Assembly: GCF_004353905.1 (NCBI RefSeq)
Contig: NZ_SMOD01000010.1
Coordinates: forward strand, 62,001 to 126,000
Reading direction: 5' to 3'
DNA length: 64,000 bases
From: Paraburkholderia guartelaensis
Lineage (GTDB): Bacteria; Pseudomonadota; Gammaproteobacteria; Burkholderiales; Burkholderiaceae
Part shown: in pieces, positions 46,853-56,706 of the stretch
Layout: each line of letters starts with the position of its first letter
Position numbering within the stretch: the stretch's first letter is position 1
Program-made: the position numbers and the translations under genes
The notes under the pieces: generated by a model
What the model saw: only the letters and a program-made list of their open reading frames with translations
Databases searched by the model: none
What the model was told of the DNA's origin: nothing

Positions 46853-46887
46853 ATCGGCGCAGTAAGGCGAGGCGCTGCGCGCTACGC

Positions 46888-48399
46888 TCACTCCTCCGCA
46901 TACACCACGCGATACGGAATGCCGATCTTGCCCCACTCCGCCGCTTCCTGAACGAGGTTGTAATCGGTGAGCGGATTGTTCTGGACCCACGCATTGGGCA
47001 GCAGCACTTCGTAGCCGTTGCCCTCCGCCTCGACCGTGATGTGCGGCAGGCCGACATCGGCGCGGCGGCGCGTCAGCAGCGCGGCGAGACGCAGGCAGAA
47101 CAACAGCGTCCATTCCACATCGCGCGTTTGCGAGAGCTTGCCGAGCTTGCCCACGTGGCCGAGCACGAGTGCAGCGAGGCGCGCCTGGTCGGTGCGCGAG
47201 AAGCCGGGCATGTCCGCGTTGCTGGCGATGTAGGCCGAATGCTTGTGGTACGCGCTGTGCGAGATGGAAAGTCCGATTTCGTGCAGCGAAGCCGCCCACG
47301 TGAGGAACATGCGGTTCTCTTCGCGGCGCTCTTCGTCAGGCTCCTCGAACTGGTCGTAGAACTTCACGGCGAGCTCGCCAATGCGCCCCGCCTGCGCGCG
47401 ATCGACGCCGTAGCGGCGCATGAAGCCCTCCACCGTGACCGTGCGCATGTCCTCGTGCTGCGAACGGCCCAGCAGGTCATAGAGCACGCCCAGGCGCAGC
47501 GCGCCGTCCGTAGTATCGACATAGTCGATGCCAAGCTCCTCGAACACCGCGATCATGATCGAGAGGCCGCCCGCCAAAACAGGGATGCGGTCGGGCTTTA
47601 GCGCGACGAGCTTGAGCCGGTTGACGTTCTCGGCCTTGATGAGCGCGCGCTTCAAGCGCTCGAGGCCACCGCGCGAAATGCCGTGCGTGATGCCGGCATC
47701 GTTGAAGCCGTTCGCCTCGACGAGTTCCGCGAGCGCGCGCGCCGTGCCCGACGAGCCGATCGCCTGGTCCCAGCCGGTCTTGCGGTAGTCGCCGGAAATG
47801 ATCTGGATTTCGCGCGTGGCCGCGAGTTCGGCCTGGCGCATGGTGTATTCGTCGACGTTGCCCGAGGGGAAGAACTGGCGGCTATGGCTCACGCAGCCGA
47901 TATAGAGGCTTTCCATGCGGATCGGCGTGTAGTGCGCGCCGATGATGAACTCGGTCGAGCCGCCGCCGATGTCCACCACGAAGCGCTTGCCCGCGCTCGC
48001 CGGCACCGAGTGTGCAGCGCCCGCATAAATAAGGCGCGCTTCTTCGCGCCCTGCAATCACTTCGATCGGGAAGCCGAGCGCAGCTTCGGCTTCGGTCAGG
48101 AACTCGCGCGCGTTCTTCGCGACACGCAGCGTGTTGGTCGCCACCGCGCGCACCTGGTCGGGATGGAAGTCGCGCAGCCGCTCGCCGAAACGCTTGAGCG
48201 CGTCCCAGCCGCGGACCTGCGAGGCGCGGTCGAGCAGCTTGTCCTTCGAGAGGCCGGCCGCGAGGCGCACAGGTTCGCGCAGTGCATCCACCGGATAGAT
48301 CTGGCTGCCGGCGTCGGTTTCCTCGACGCGGCCTACAATCAGACGAAAACTGTTCGAACCGAGATCGACGGCGGCAAGCAGTTGGGGGTTGGTGACCAT
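46888..48399 (-). CDS. ppx: Exopolyphosphatase Ppx/GppA
   Basis: A 503-residue ASKHA-fold phosphatase that removes terminal phosphate from polyphosphate (and possibly pppGpp). Nucleotide-fold motifs AVDLGSNSFRLIVG at the start and VVDIGGGSTEFIIG near 150; a C-terminal HD-like helical domain (SLHEIGLSISHSAYHKH) follows. ATG 48399 gives the family N-terminus; ATGs further upstream would add an Ala/Ser-rich extension. Divergent from ppk, the opposite enzyme. Confidence 0.93.
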   Translation of the reverse strand: MVTNPQLLAAVDLGSNSFRLIVGRVEETDAGSQIYPVDALREPVRLAAGLSKDKLLDRASQVRGWDALKRFGERLRDFHPDQVRAVATNTLRVAKNAREFLTEAEAALGFPIEVIAGREEARLIYAGAAHSVPASAGKRFVVDIGGGSTEFIIGAHYTPIRMESLYIGCVSHSRQFFPSGNVDEYTMRQAELAATREIQIISGDYRKTGWDQAIGSSGTARALAELVEANGFNDAGITHGISRGGLERLKRALIKAENVNRLKLVALKPDRIPVLAGGLSIMIAVFEELGIDYVDTTDGALRLGVLYDLLGRSQHEDMRTVTVEGFMRRYGVDRAQAGRIGELAVKFYDQFEEPDEERREENRMFLTWAASLHEIGLSISHSAYHKHSAYIASNADMPGFSRTDQARLAALVLGHVGKLGKLSQTRDVEWTLLFCLRLAALLTRRRADVGLPHITVEAEGNGYEVLLPNAWVQNNPLTDYNLVQEAAEWGKIGIPYRVVYAEE

Positions 48400-48703
48400 C
48401 GAGGGGGCAGGCTCCATGCGTGCATACGTAGACGAACGCGCGGCCATGCGGGCTTGTTGCGCCGCCGCCGCACTGTCCAAATGCGTCATTTTAAGCGTAG
48501 CCGACTTCACCATGTCGCTCCTCGCATTGGTCATGACCATGGGTACTTCTACCCAGCGTGCATGTTCGCAACGCGAATTGTCGAATTCGTGAAAATGCGG
48601 CGTAAAATTTATGACACTTTGAATGTCACAATAAAGTCATATTACTGTGAGAATTTCCGAGCGTCCGTTCGAATCCATTCCTGACATTCCGTTTTCATTG
48701 CCG
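48400..48703. other. Divergent ppx / ppk intergenic region
   Basis: 304 bases. Contains the Pho box at 48623-48651 before ppk; the ppx side carries upstream in-frame ATGs but no clear promoter. Confidence 0.5.
48623..48651 (+). promoter_or_regulatory. Putative Pho box upstream of ppk
   Basis: ATGTCAC AATA AAGTCAT followed by ATTA CTGTGAG: two good PhoB half-sites 11 bases apart and a weaker third. It ends 52 bases before the ppk ATG at 48704, which supports that ATG over the earlier GTG at 48647 that would lie inside the box. Confidence 0.7.
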
Positions 48704-50767
48704 ATGTCCATCCGCTATCCCCTACTCAATCGCGAACTGGGCATTCTGGGATTCAATGAGCGCGTGCTCGCACAGGCGTCCGATCCCGCTGTTCCTTTGC
48801 TGGAGCGCTTGCGCTTCATCTGTATCACCAGCAGCAACCTCGACGAATTCTTCGAAGTCCGTATGGCCGGGCTTCAGGAGCAGATGCGCGACAACCCGGG
48901 CGTGCTCTCGCCAGACGGCATGTCACTGCAGCACGTGTACGACCTCGTGGTCGAGCGCGCGCAGCGTCTCGTGCATCGCCAGTACCGCATGCTGCACGAC
49001 ACCGTGCTGCCCGCGCTCGAACAGGAAGGCATTTACTTCCACGGCACCGACGCCTGGAACGAAGCGCAAACCGCATGGGCGCGCAAATACTTCTTCGACG
49101 AACTGCTGCCCGTTCTCACGCCCATCGGGCTCGATCCCGCGCACCCGTTCCCGCGCGTGCTCAACAAGAGCCTGAACTTCGTGGTCGAACTCGAAGGCAA
49201 GGACGCCTTCGGGCGTCAGGCCGTCATGGGCATCGTGCAGGCGCCGCGCGCACTGCCGCGCCTCGTGCGCATGCCGCAGGAGCTTTCCGGTTTCCAGCAC
49301 GGCTTCGTGCTGCTTGGCTCACTGCTGCAACGCTTCGTGGGCGAGTTGTTCCCGAGCCTCGTCGTGCGCAGCTGCAACCAGTTCCGCATCACGCGCAACA
49401 GTGAACTCTTCGTCGACGAAGACGAAATCACCAACCTGCGCGTGGCGCTGCAGGGCGAACTGCCCGCGCGCCATCTGGGCAATGCGGTGCGGCTCGAAGT
49501 GTCGGCGGAAACGCCCCCGCATCTCGTGAAGCGCCTGCTCGACGAAAGCGGCCTCAACGAAAAGGACTGCTATTTCGTCGATGGCCCCGTGAATCTCGTA
49601 CGGCTCATGCAGCTGCCCGAGATGGTCGATCGCCCCGACCTCAAGTTCGTGCCGCACGTGCCCGCGATTCCGCGACGCATCGCCGCGAACAGCAACATGT
49701 TCGATGTGATCGATCAGGGCGACGTGCTCCTGCATCATCCGTATGAGAGCTTCCAGCCCGTGCTCGAACTGCTGCTGCAGGCCGCGAACGATCCGAACGT
49801 GGTCGCGATCAAGCAGACGATCTACCGCACCGGCACCGACTCGCCGCTCATGGACGCGCTCATGCAGGCCGCGCGCAACGGCAAGGAAGTGACGGTGGTC
49901 GTGGAGCTGCTCGCGCGCTTCGACGAAGAGACCAACATCAACTGGGCCGCGCAGCTCGAAGCCGTGGGCGCGCACGTGGTGTACGGCGTGGTGGGCCACA
50001 AGTGCCACGCCAAGATGATGCTGATCGTGCGCCGCGTTCCCGTGAACGGACGCATGGTGCTGCGCCGCTACGTGCACCTGGGTACGGGCAACTACCATCC
50101 GCGCACGGCGCGCCTCTATACCGACTTCGGCCTCATGACCTCGGAGCCGAAGATGTGCGAGGACGTGCACCACGTCTTCCAGCAGCTCACGGGCATCGGC
50201 GGCGAGTTGCAGCTGCACGATCTGTGGCAGTCGCCGTTCACGCTGCATCCGAAGATGATCGAGGCGATCCGCAACGAAGCCGACGCCGCGCGCGCGGGCA
50301 AGAAGGCGCGCATCGTCGCGAAGATGAACGCGCTGCTCGAGCCGACCGTCATCGACGAGTTGTACGAAGCATCGCAGGCAGGCGTGAAGATCGACCTGAT
50401 CATCCGTGGCGTGTGCTCGTTGCAGCCGGGCGTGCCCGGGCTCTCCGAGAACATCACGGTGCGCTCGATCGTCGGGCGTTTCCTAGAGCACCACCGCATC
50501 TACTACTTCTATGCGGGCGGCAAGGAAGACGTCTACCTGTCGAGCGCGGACTGGATGGATCGCAACCTCTTTCGCCGCGTCGAAGTGGCGTTCCCGATTC
50601 ACGACCGCAGGCTCAAGCGCCGCGTGATCGCCGAAGGGCTTTCCACCTTCCTCGGCGACAATCAATCGGCGTGGCTCATGCAAAGCGACGGCCACTATCG
50701 CCGCCGCCGCGCAGGCAAGGCCGTGCGTAATGCGCAGTTGAGCTTGCTGGCGAAGTTCTGCCCGTGA
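48704..50767 (+). CDS. ppk: Polyphosphate kinase 1
   Basis: A 687-residue enzyme that polymerises the ATP gamma phosphate into polyphosphate; same length as E. coli Ppk1. N-terminal helix (YPLLNRELGILGFNERVL), head domain, then the two phospholipase D-like catalytic domains with the His motif VVGHKCHAKMM and the later DLIIRGVCSLQPGVP region. ATG 48704 (MSIRYPLL) is preferred to GTG 48647. A strong terminator follows. Confidence 0.96.
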   Translation: MSIRYPLLNRELGILGFNERVLAQASDPAVPLLERLRFICITSSNLDEFFEVRMAGLQEQMRDNPGVLSPDGMSLQHVYDLVVERAQRLVHRQYRMLHDTVLPALEQEGIYFHGTDAWNEAQTAWARKYFFDELLPVLTPIGLDPAHPFPRVLNKSLNFVVELEGKDAFGRQAVMGIVQAPRALPRLVRMPQELSGFQHGFVLLGSLLQRFVGELFPSLVVRSCNQFRITRNSELFVDEDEITNLRVALQGELPARHLGNAVRLEVSAETPPHLVKRLLDESGLNEKDCYFVDGPVNLVRLMQLPEMVDRPDLKFVPHVPAIPRRIAANSNMFDVIDQGDVLLHHPYESFQPVLELLLQAANDPNVVAIKQTIYRTGTDSPLMDALMQAARNGKEVTVVVELLARFDEETNINWAAQLEAVGAHVVYGVVGHKCHAKMMLIVRRVPVNGRMVLRRYVHLGTGNYHPRTARLYTDFGLMTSEPKMCEDVHHVFQQLTGIGGELQLHDLWQSPFTLHPKMIEAIRNEADAARAGKKARIVAKMNALLEPTVIDELYEASQAGVKIDLIIRGVCSLQPGVPGLSENITVRSIVGRFLEHHRIYYFYAGGKEDVYLSSADWMDRNLFRRVEVAFPIHDRRLKRRVIAEGLSTFLGDNQSAWLMQSDGHYRRRRAGKAVRNAQLSLLAKFCP

Positions 50768-50796
50768 TGCCCTGATGGCTCGATAACGCCGGACGC

Positions 50797-50828
50797 AAAA
50801 AAGCCGCTTCGATTGAAGCGGCTTTTTT
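50797..50828. terminator. Bidirectional terminator between ppk and phoR
   Basis: 14-bp stem AAAAAAGCCGCTTC / GAAGCGGCTTTTTT with a 4-base loop; A and T runs on both sides serve both convergent genes. Confidence 0.95.
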
Positions 50829-50847
50829 CATTTGCGGCTACGGGGCG

Positions 50848-52161
50848 TTACACCGGCGCCGGTTGCCTTCTCGTCGTGCGCGCGGCCGGGAAGCGCACCG
50901 TGAACGTGCTGCCCCGCCCTTCCTCGCTCTTCACTTCGAGCGCCGCATCGTGACGCTGCAGCACGTGCTTGACGATCGCGAGACCCAGTCCCGTGCCGCC
51001 CGTGTCGCGCGAGCGGCTGCGATCGACGCGATAGAAGCGCTCGGTCAGGCGCGGAATGTCCGCAGCCGGAATGCCGAGGCCGCTGTCGGTGACCGAAAAG
51101 ACCGCGCTGCCCTGATCCGAGCGCCAGGACAGATGCACAGTGCCACCGTCCGGCGTGTAGCGCACCGCGTTGGTCGCGAGATTGCCGAGCGCGCTCATGA
51201 TCTCGGTTTCGGAACCGGTGACGCTCAATCCATCGTCGAAATCGGCCGTGATACGGTGACGCCCGCCCGAGAGGCTTTCGGCGTCCTCGCGCACGTGCCC
51301 GAGCACCGCGCGCATGTCGACCATATGGTCGCCGGGCTGGCGCCCCTCGCCTTCGAGCTTGGCGAGCACGAGCAGGTCGGTGACGATGTGGCGCATGCGC
51401 GAGGCCTGCTGCTCCATCAGCTCGAGGTAGCGGTTGCGCTCGGCTTCGCCAAGCGGCAGCTCGCGCATCGTCTCGAGGAAGCCCGAGAGCACCGTGATCG
51501 GCGTTTTCAGCTCGTGCGAGACATTGGCCACGAAGTCGCGCCGCATGGCGTCGGTGCGTTCGAGTTCCGTGATGTCCTGCGAAAGGATGAGCTTGCGGTT
51601 CTCGCCGTACGGAAACACCTGCACCGAGATCACGTTCTGGCGCTTCGCACCCATGCCGCGCATGATCAGCATGTCCTTGTAATCGTGCGAATTGAGGTAG
51701 CGCACGAAGTCGGGCTGACGCACGAGATGCGTGATGTGCTGGCGCAGGTCGCGCTTGGCGTCGAGACCGAAGTGAACTTCCGAGATCGCGTTGCACCACT
51801 CGATCTGGTCGTGATCGTCGAGCATGGCGACGCCGTTGGGCGAAGCCTGGATCGCCTGAATGAAGCGCGAGTGCTGCTGCTCCACCTGGCGCACCTGAGC
51901 GTGCCAGCGCTTCGCGAGCTTATGCAGACGGTAGTAGATTTCGCCCCAGATGCCGGGAGCGCTCGGCACTTCGCCGTAGACCGGCGCGTCGAGCAGACGC
52001 CAGAGACGCTGCTTGTGAAACGTGCTGAAGAGCATTTGCGCGAGCAGCGCCAGCACGGCGAGGCCCAGCGCGATCTTGACGCCGAAAATCGCGCCGATAC
52101 CCGCGCAGATGAGCGCGAGCAACACGATCGATACGAGGGAGCGCGCCCAGATGATGTTCAT
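50848..52161 (-). CDS. phoR: Phosphate sensor histidine kinase PhoR
   Basis: A 437-residue membrane kinase: one or two N-terminal helices (about 7-45), a PAS domain (about 95-200), DHp domain with the phosphorylated His in NVSHELKTP, and HATPase domain with N, G1 (DSGLGIP) and G2 (GTGLGLAIV) boxes. It activates PhoB when phosphate is low, with PhoU and Pst supplying the signal. Last gene of pstSCAB-phoU-phoB-phoR, 132 bases after phoB. Confidence 0.95.
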   Translation of the reverse strand: MNIIWARSLVSIVLLALICAGIGAIFGVKIALGLAVLALLAQMLFSTFHKQRLWRLLDAPVYGEVPSAPGIWGEIYYRLHKLAKRWHAQVRQVEQQHSRFIQAIQASPNGVAMLDDHDQIEWCNAISEVHFGLDAKRDLRQHITHLVRQPDFVRYLNSHDYKDMLIMRGMGAKRQNVISVQVFPYGENRKLILSQDITELERTDAMRRDFVANVSHELKTPITVLSGFLETMRELPLGEAERNRYLELMEQQASRMRHIVTDLLVLAKLEGEGRQPGDHMVDMRAVLGHVREDAESLSGGRHRITADFDDGLSVTGSETEIMSALGNLATNAVRYTPDGGTVHLSWRSDQGSAVFSVTDSGLGIPAADIPRLTERFYRVDRSRSRDTGGTGLGLAIVKHVLQRHDAALEVKSEEGRGSTFTVRFPAARTTRRQPAPV

Positions 52162-52293
52162 GTTCCTGCGATCGAAGATAAATACGGTCGGATGCGGGCA
52201 CGCGACATCTAGTTACCACCACGCGAAAACCGGCGGCAGTGAAACGGTCGCGCCGCCCGGTGATTCACCCTGCGGCGCGGCCATGGATCCAGC

Positions 52294-52995
52294 TTAGGCG
52301 CTCTTGGCGAGACGGTAGCCGCTGCCGCGGACCGTTTCGATCATAGCATCGCACCCCGCCGGCTTGAGCGCGGCACGCAGACGCTTGATATGCACATCCA
52401 CCGTGCGCTCTTCCACGAACACGTGATCGCCCCAAACCTGATCGAGCAGTTGCGTGCGGCTGTGCACGCGCTCCGGATGCGTCATGAAGAAGTGCAGCAG
52501 GCGGAACTCGGTCGGGCCGAGATCGAGCTTGATTTCCGAGCCTTCGGCGGCGGCCGCCACGCGGTGCGTGGCCGGATCGAGCTTCAGACCGTTGATCGCC
52601 ACCACGTCTTCCGTGAGTTGCGGCGCGCGACGGCGCAGCACCGCCTTGATACGCGCCATCAGCTCCTTGGGCGAGAACGGCTTGGTCACGTAGTCATCAG
52701 CGCCGATTTCGAGGCCGAGCACCTTGTCCTGCTCGTCGCCGCGCGCGGTCAGCATGATGATCGGAATATGCTTCGTGCGTTCGTTGTTACGCAGGTCGCG
52801 CGCGAAGTTCACGCCCGACTTGCCCGGCAACATCCAGTCCAGCAGGATGAGATCGGGCAGCACGTCGCTGATCAGGTTCTGCGCCTGCTCCGCGTTGTAG
52901 GCGCGGATCGGGCAGTGGCCTGCGTGCTGCAGGTTCACCGAAATCAGCTCGGAAATGGCGGGCTCATCTTCGATGACGAGAATGCTGCTAGGCAT
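52294..52995 (-). CDS. phoB: Phosphate response regulator PhoB
   Basis: A 233-residue OmpR-type regulator: receiver domain with the acidic pocket and phospho-acceptor Asp53 (LILLDWMLPGKSG), and a C-terminal winged-helix domain with the PhoB recognition segment HVFVEERTVDVHIKRLR. ATG 52995 has AGAGG 5 bases before it; a GTG two codons upstream is less likely. Candidate target sites in this window are the Pho boxes at pstS, ppk and olsB. Confidence 0.97.
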   Translation of the reverse strand: MPSSILVIEDEPAISELISVNLQHAGHCPIRAYNAEQAQNLISDVLPDLILLDWMLPGKSGVNFARDLRNNERTKHIPIIMLTARGDEQDKVLGLEIGADDYVTKPFSPKELMARIKAVLRRRAPQLTEDVVAINGLKLDPATHRVAAAAEGSEIKLDLGPTEFRLLHFFMTHPERVHSRTQLLDQVWGDHVFVEERTVDVHIKRLRAALKPAGCDAMIETVRGSGYRLAKSA

Positions 52996-53028
52996 CGGCA
53001 CCTCTTAACCTTGTTACCTGTGGAGTGT

Positions 53029-53733
53029 TTAGCTGAGTGCTTCGCGTTCGAGTGCGTCGCGCGACTTGTGGCGCACGTCGGTACCCTTCACGATGTAGAT
53101 GATGAATTCCGCGATGTTCTTCGCGTGGTCGCCGATCCGCTCGATCGCCTTGGCGATGAACAGATAGTCGAGGCCCACCGAGATCGTGCGCGGATCTTCC
53201 ATCATGTAGCTCACGAGCTTGCGCACGAAGGCGCGGAATTCCTCGTCGATCGCCTTGTCGTCGCGCACGATCTGCGCGGCGGCCACGGTATCGAGGCGCG
53301 CGAACGCGTCGAGCGCGCGGCGCAGGATCGACACGGCCATTTCGCCCGAGACCTTGATCTCGGCGATGTTGACCGCGCGCGAAGCGCCGTCTTCCATCAG
53401 GCGCTTGGTGCGCTTGGCGATCTTCTCGGCTTCGTCGCCGGCGCGCTCGAGGTTCGTGATGGTCTTCGAGATGGCGAGCACGAGGCGCAGGTCACGCGCG
53501 GCCGGCTGGCGGCGCGCGATGATGTTGCTGCACTCCTCGTCGATCTCGACTTCCATCGTGTTGAGGCGGTCTTCCGCGGCAATCACGCGCTCGGCGGCGG
53601 CGCCGTCGAACTCGTTCAATGCCTGCATTGCCGTGATGATCTGCGATTCGACGAGGCCGCCCATTTCGAGCACCTTCGACGAAATGAGGTTCAAATCGGC
53701 GTCGAACTGGCTGGACAAGTGTTTGTCGGACAT
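53029..53733 (-). CDS. phoU: Phosphate signalling protein PhoU
   Basis: A 234-residue all-helical protein with two PhoU repeats; the metal-binding type motifs ERAGDEAEKIA (in the first repeat) and ERIGDHAKNIAEFI (second) are intact. It links the Pst transporter to PhoR and prevents toxic Pst hyperactivity. Lies 19 bases after pstB and 33 before phoB. Confidence 0.97.
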   Translation of the reverse strand: MSDKHLSSQFDADLNLISSKVLEMGGLVESQIITAMQALNEFDGAAAERVIAAEDRLNTMEVEIDEECSNIIARRQPAARDLRLVLAISKTITNLERAGDEAEKIAKRTKRLMEDGASRAVNIAEIKVSGEMAVSILRRALDAFARLDTVAAAQIVRDDKAIDEEFRAFVRKLVSYMMEDPRTISVGLDYLFIAKAIERIGDHAKNIAEFIIYIVKGTDVRHKSRDALEREALS

Positions 53734-53752
53734 GATTTGCTCCCTGCAACGA

Positions 53753-54601
53753 TCAGCCGAAGCGGCCGGTGATGTAGTCTTCCGTTTCCTTGCGGACCGG
53801 CTTGATGAAGATCTTTTCGGTGTCGCCGAATTCGATCAGCTCACCAAGGTACATGTAAGCAGTGTAGTCCGAGCAACGCGCGGCCTGCTGCATGTTATGG
53901 GTGACGATCACCACCGTGTAATCGCTCTTGAGTTCCGCGATCAGCTCTTCGATGCGGCCCGTCGAAATCGGGTCGAGCGCCGAGCACGGCTCGTCGAGCA
54001 GCAGCACTTCGGGGCGGATCGCAATGCCGCGCGCGATACACAGGCGCTGCTGCTGGCCGCCCGAGAGGCCGTAGCCGCTCTGGCCGAGCTTGTCCTTCAC
54101 TTCGTTCCAGAGTGCGGCCTTGGTGAGCGCCCATTCCACGCGGTCATCCATTTCCGGACGCGAAAGCGATTCGAACATCTTCACGCCGAACGCGATGTTG
54201 TCGTAAATCGACATCGGGAACGGGGTCGGCTTCTGGAACACCATGCCGATACGCGCGCGCAAAAGCGAGATGTCGCGCTTCGTGGTCAGCAGGTTTTCGC
54301 CGTCCATGAGGATCTCGCCCTCGGCACGCTGCTCCGGATAGAGCGCGTACATCTTGTTGAACGTGCGCAGCAGCGTGGACTTGCCGCAGCCCGACGGGCC
54401 GATGAACGCCGTCACCTTGCCTTCGGGAATCTGCAGGTTGACGTTCTTCAGCGCGTGATACTTGTTGTAGAAGAAGTTCAGGTCCTTCACTTCGATCTTC
54501 GGCTTGCCAAGGGCCGGCGCGCGGCCGTTCTGGGCGGGGTCGAAGCCGGAGGGCGCAGTACCGTGCGCATCGGTGTTGAGGTGACTCTCTGCCATGTTCA
54601 T
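53753..54601 (-). CDS. pstB: Phosphate ABC transporter ATPase PstB
   Basis: A 282-residue ABC ATPase: Walker [10 protein letters not shown] (about 68-76), signature [10 protein letters not shown], Walker [13 protein letters not shown] and the switch His in [10 protein letters not shown]. The first 30 residues are a variable Ala/Asn/Gly-rich tail. ATG 54601 has GGAG 7 bases before it; the second ATG (54595) is also possible. Confidence 0.97.
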   Translation of the reverse strand: MNMAESHLNTDAHGTAPSGFDPAQNGRAPALGKPKIEVKDLNFFYNKYHALKNVNLQIPEGKVTAFIGPSGCGKSTLLRTFNKMYALYPEQRAEGEILMDGENLLTTKRDISLLRARIGMVFQKPTPFPMSIYDNIAFGVKMFESLSRPEMDDRVEWALTKAALWNEVKDKLGQSGYGLSGGQQQRLCIARGIAIRPEVLLLDEPCSALDPISTGRIEELIAELKSDYTVVIVTHNMQQAARCSDYTAYMYLGELIEFGDTEKIFIKPVRKETEDYITGRFG

Positions 54602-54619
54602 CGGGAACTCCGCCCTTGC

Positions 54620-55516
54620 TTACTTTTTCGAAAAGATCGTGCGCGCGAGGATATTCAAACCCAGCACGCCCAGCGTGATCAGGAACACACCGGCCCACGC
54701 AAGCGACTGCCACTGTGAGAACGGGCTCATCGCAAACTTGAAGATCGTGACCGGCAGATTCGCGATCGGTTGATTCATGTTCGCCGTGAAGAACTGGTTC
54801 GACAGCGCCGTGAAGAGCAGCGGCGCGGTTTCACCGGCGATACGTGCAACCGCCAGCAGCACGCCCGTCACGATACCGGCGATCGACGCCTTCAGCGTGA
54901 TCGACATCACCATCTTCCACTTCGGCGTGCCGAGCGCGAATGCGGCTTCACGCAGATTGTTCGGCACGAGCTTGAGCATGTTCTCGGTCGTGCGAATCAC
55001 GATCGGAACCTGCAGCAGCGCCAGCGCAATCGCGCCCGCCCAGCCGCTGAAGTGCCCCATCTTCGCCACGACGAGGGCGTAGACGAACAGGCCCACGACG
55101 ATCGAAGGCGCCGACAGCAGAATGTCGTTGATGAATCGCGTGACGCTCGCGAGCCAGCTCTTCTGGCCGTATTCCGCGAGATAGATGCCCGCGAGAATGC
55201 CAATCGGCGTGCCGACGAACGTTGCGATCCCCACGAGCATCAAGCTGCCGACGATGGCGTTGGCGAGACCGCCGCCGTCAGTGTTCGGCGGCGGCGTGGA
55301 CTGCGTGAACAGTTCCACCGAAAGGCCGCCGATGCCAAGCGAGAGCGTCGTGTAGAGAATCCACACGAGCCAGATAATGCCGAACGCCATCGCAGCGAGC
55401 GAGCACGTGAGCGCGATCGCATTGGTCACGCGGCGGCGGCGTTGCAGCTTGCCGCGCATGCGCTCCAGTTCGGGCCCATAAATCGCGCCCGGAATCTTCA
55501 TCATCGGTTCGCTCAT
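54620..55516 (-). CDS. pstA: Phosphate ABC transporter permease PstA
   Basis: A 298-residue inner-membrane permease with about six helices; the cytoplasmic EAA loop ([20 protein letters not shown]) that docks PstB is clear. Its start overlaps the pstC stop by 4 bases (55513-55516), so PstC and PstA are translationally coupled. Confidence 0.96.
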   Translation of the reverse strand: MSEPMMKIPGAIYGPELERMRGKLQRRRRVTNAIALTCSLAAMAFGIIWLVWILYTTLSLGIGGLSVELFTQSTPPPNTDGGGLANAIVGSLMLVGIATFVGTPIGILAGIYLAEYGQKSWLASVTRFINDILLSAPSIVVGLFVYALVVAKMGHFSGWAGAIALALLQVPIVIRTTENMLKLVPNNLREAAFALGTPKWKMVMSITLKASIAGIVTGVLLAVARIAGETAPLLFTALSNQFFTANMNQPIANLPVTIFKFAMSPFSQWQSLAWAGVFLITLGVLGLNILARTIFSKK

Positions 55517-56499
55517 CGCGCACCCTCCGCTTTTTCAAGGCGCACCAGCATGAGCTTCGAGATCGAGAGCACGATGAACGTGATCACGAACAGGATCAGG
55601 CCAAGTTCCATCAGCGCGGCCGTGTGCAGGCCCGGGCTCGCTTCCGCGAACTCGTTGGCGAGCGCCGAGGTGATGCTGTTGCCGGGCGAGAACAGCGACA
55701 CGTTGTCGAGCAGGTTCGTATTGCCGATCACGAACGTCACTGCCATCGTTTCGCCGAGCGCGCGGCCAAGGCCGAGCATCACACCGCCGATCACGCCCGT
55801 CTTGGTGAACGGCAGCACGATCTTCCACATGACTTCCCAGGTCGTGCAGCCAATGCCGTAGGCCGACTCCTTCAGCAGCACGGGCGTGACTTCGAACACG
55901 TCGCGCATGACCGAGGCGATGTACGGAATGATCATGATGGCGAGAATCACGCCGGCGCACAGAATGCCGATGCCAATTGGCGCGCCCTGGAACAGCGCGC
56001 CGACAATCGGCATACCGCCCAGCAGCGTGCCGAGCGGCTTTTCGAACCATTGCGCGAAAATAGGCGCAAACACGAGCAGACCCCACATACCGTAGACGAT
56101 CGACGGAATGGCGGCGAGCAGCTCGATGGCGATGCCGAGCGGCCGGCGCAGCCACGCGGGCGAAAGCTCGGTGAGGAACAGCGCAATGCCGAAGCTCACG
56201 GGCACAGCAATGATGAGCGCGATAAGCGAGGTAGCGATCGTGCCGTAGATGGGCACGAGCGCGCCGAACTGCTCACTGGGTGGATCCCAGTCGGCAGTCC
56301 AGAGGAATGCGAAACCGAATTTCTGGATCGTCGGCAACGAGGCGATGATCAGCGACACGATGATGCCGCCGAGCACCAGCAGCGTGACGATGGCGGCGAG
56401 GCGTGCGAGGCCGCCAAAAATGATGTCCCCTGCCGGGCTGGGCGCCTTCTGCTGCGCGGTGTTGCCGGGCGGGTTCGACACGAGCGGGACGTCGGACAT
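55513..56499 (-). CDS. pstC: Phosphate ABC transporter permease PstC
   Basis: A 328-residue inner-membrane permease with about six helices and the EAA-type loop ([21 protein letters not shown]). ATG 56499 is chosen over an upstream in-frame ATG at 56538 because CAGGTCACC precedes it and the extension is not conserved. Separated from pstS by 207 bases containing a hairpin. Confidence 0.95.
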   Translation of the reverse strand: MSDVPLVSNPPGNTAQQKAPSPAGDIIFGGLARLAAIVTLLVLGGIIVSLIIASLPTIQKFGFAFLWTADWDPPSEQFGALVPIYGTIATSLIALIIAVPVSFGIALFLTELSPAWLRRPLGIAIELLAAIPSIVYGMWGLLVFAPIFAQWFEKPLGTLLGGMPIVGALFQGAPIGIGILCAGVILAIMIIPYIASVMRDVFEVTPVLLKESAYGIGCTTWEVMWKIVLPFTKTGVIGGVMLGLGRALGETMAVTFVIGNTNLLDNVSLFSPGNSITSALANEFAEASPGLHTAALMELGLILFVITFIVLSISKLMLVRLEKAEGAR

Positions 56500-56654
56500 G
56501 GTGACCTGTGTTCCAGTTGCCGCGAGCGCGGGGCTCACGACGTTGATGCAGCCGTGGGACTGCAGATCGCCCGACTTCCGGCCGTTAATACTGACAACCG
56601 GAAGGCAGGCGGCACATCAGGGACAGCGCGGTTTCAGGCAAGCCACAAGCGAAC

Positions 56655-56686
56655 AGGCCGCGCGCGTCACGCGGCGGCCTTTTTTT
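56655..56686. other. pstS-pstC intercistronic hairpin
   Basis: Stem AGGCCGC / GCGGCCT, extended inward by GCG pairs, 21 bases past the pstS stop. T7 follows on the plus strand only, so on the transcribed minus strand it is not a clean terminator; it may stabilise the 5' pstS mRNA, allowing more PstS than membrane subunits. Confidence 0.5.
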
Positions 56687-56706
56687 ACGCTTGCCTGACG
56701 CCTTGC

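Noticed and set aside
48647-48703. GTG start of ppk at 48647
   Set aside because: It would place the start inside the Pho box and add residues not expected in Ppk1; ATG 48704 fits the family length.
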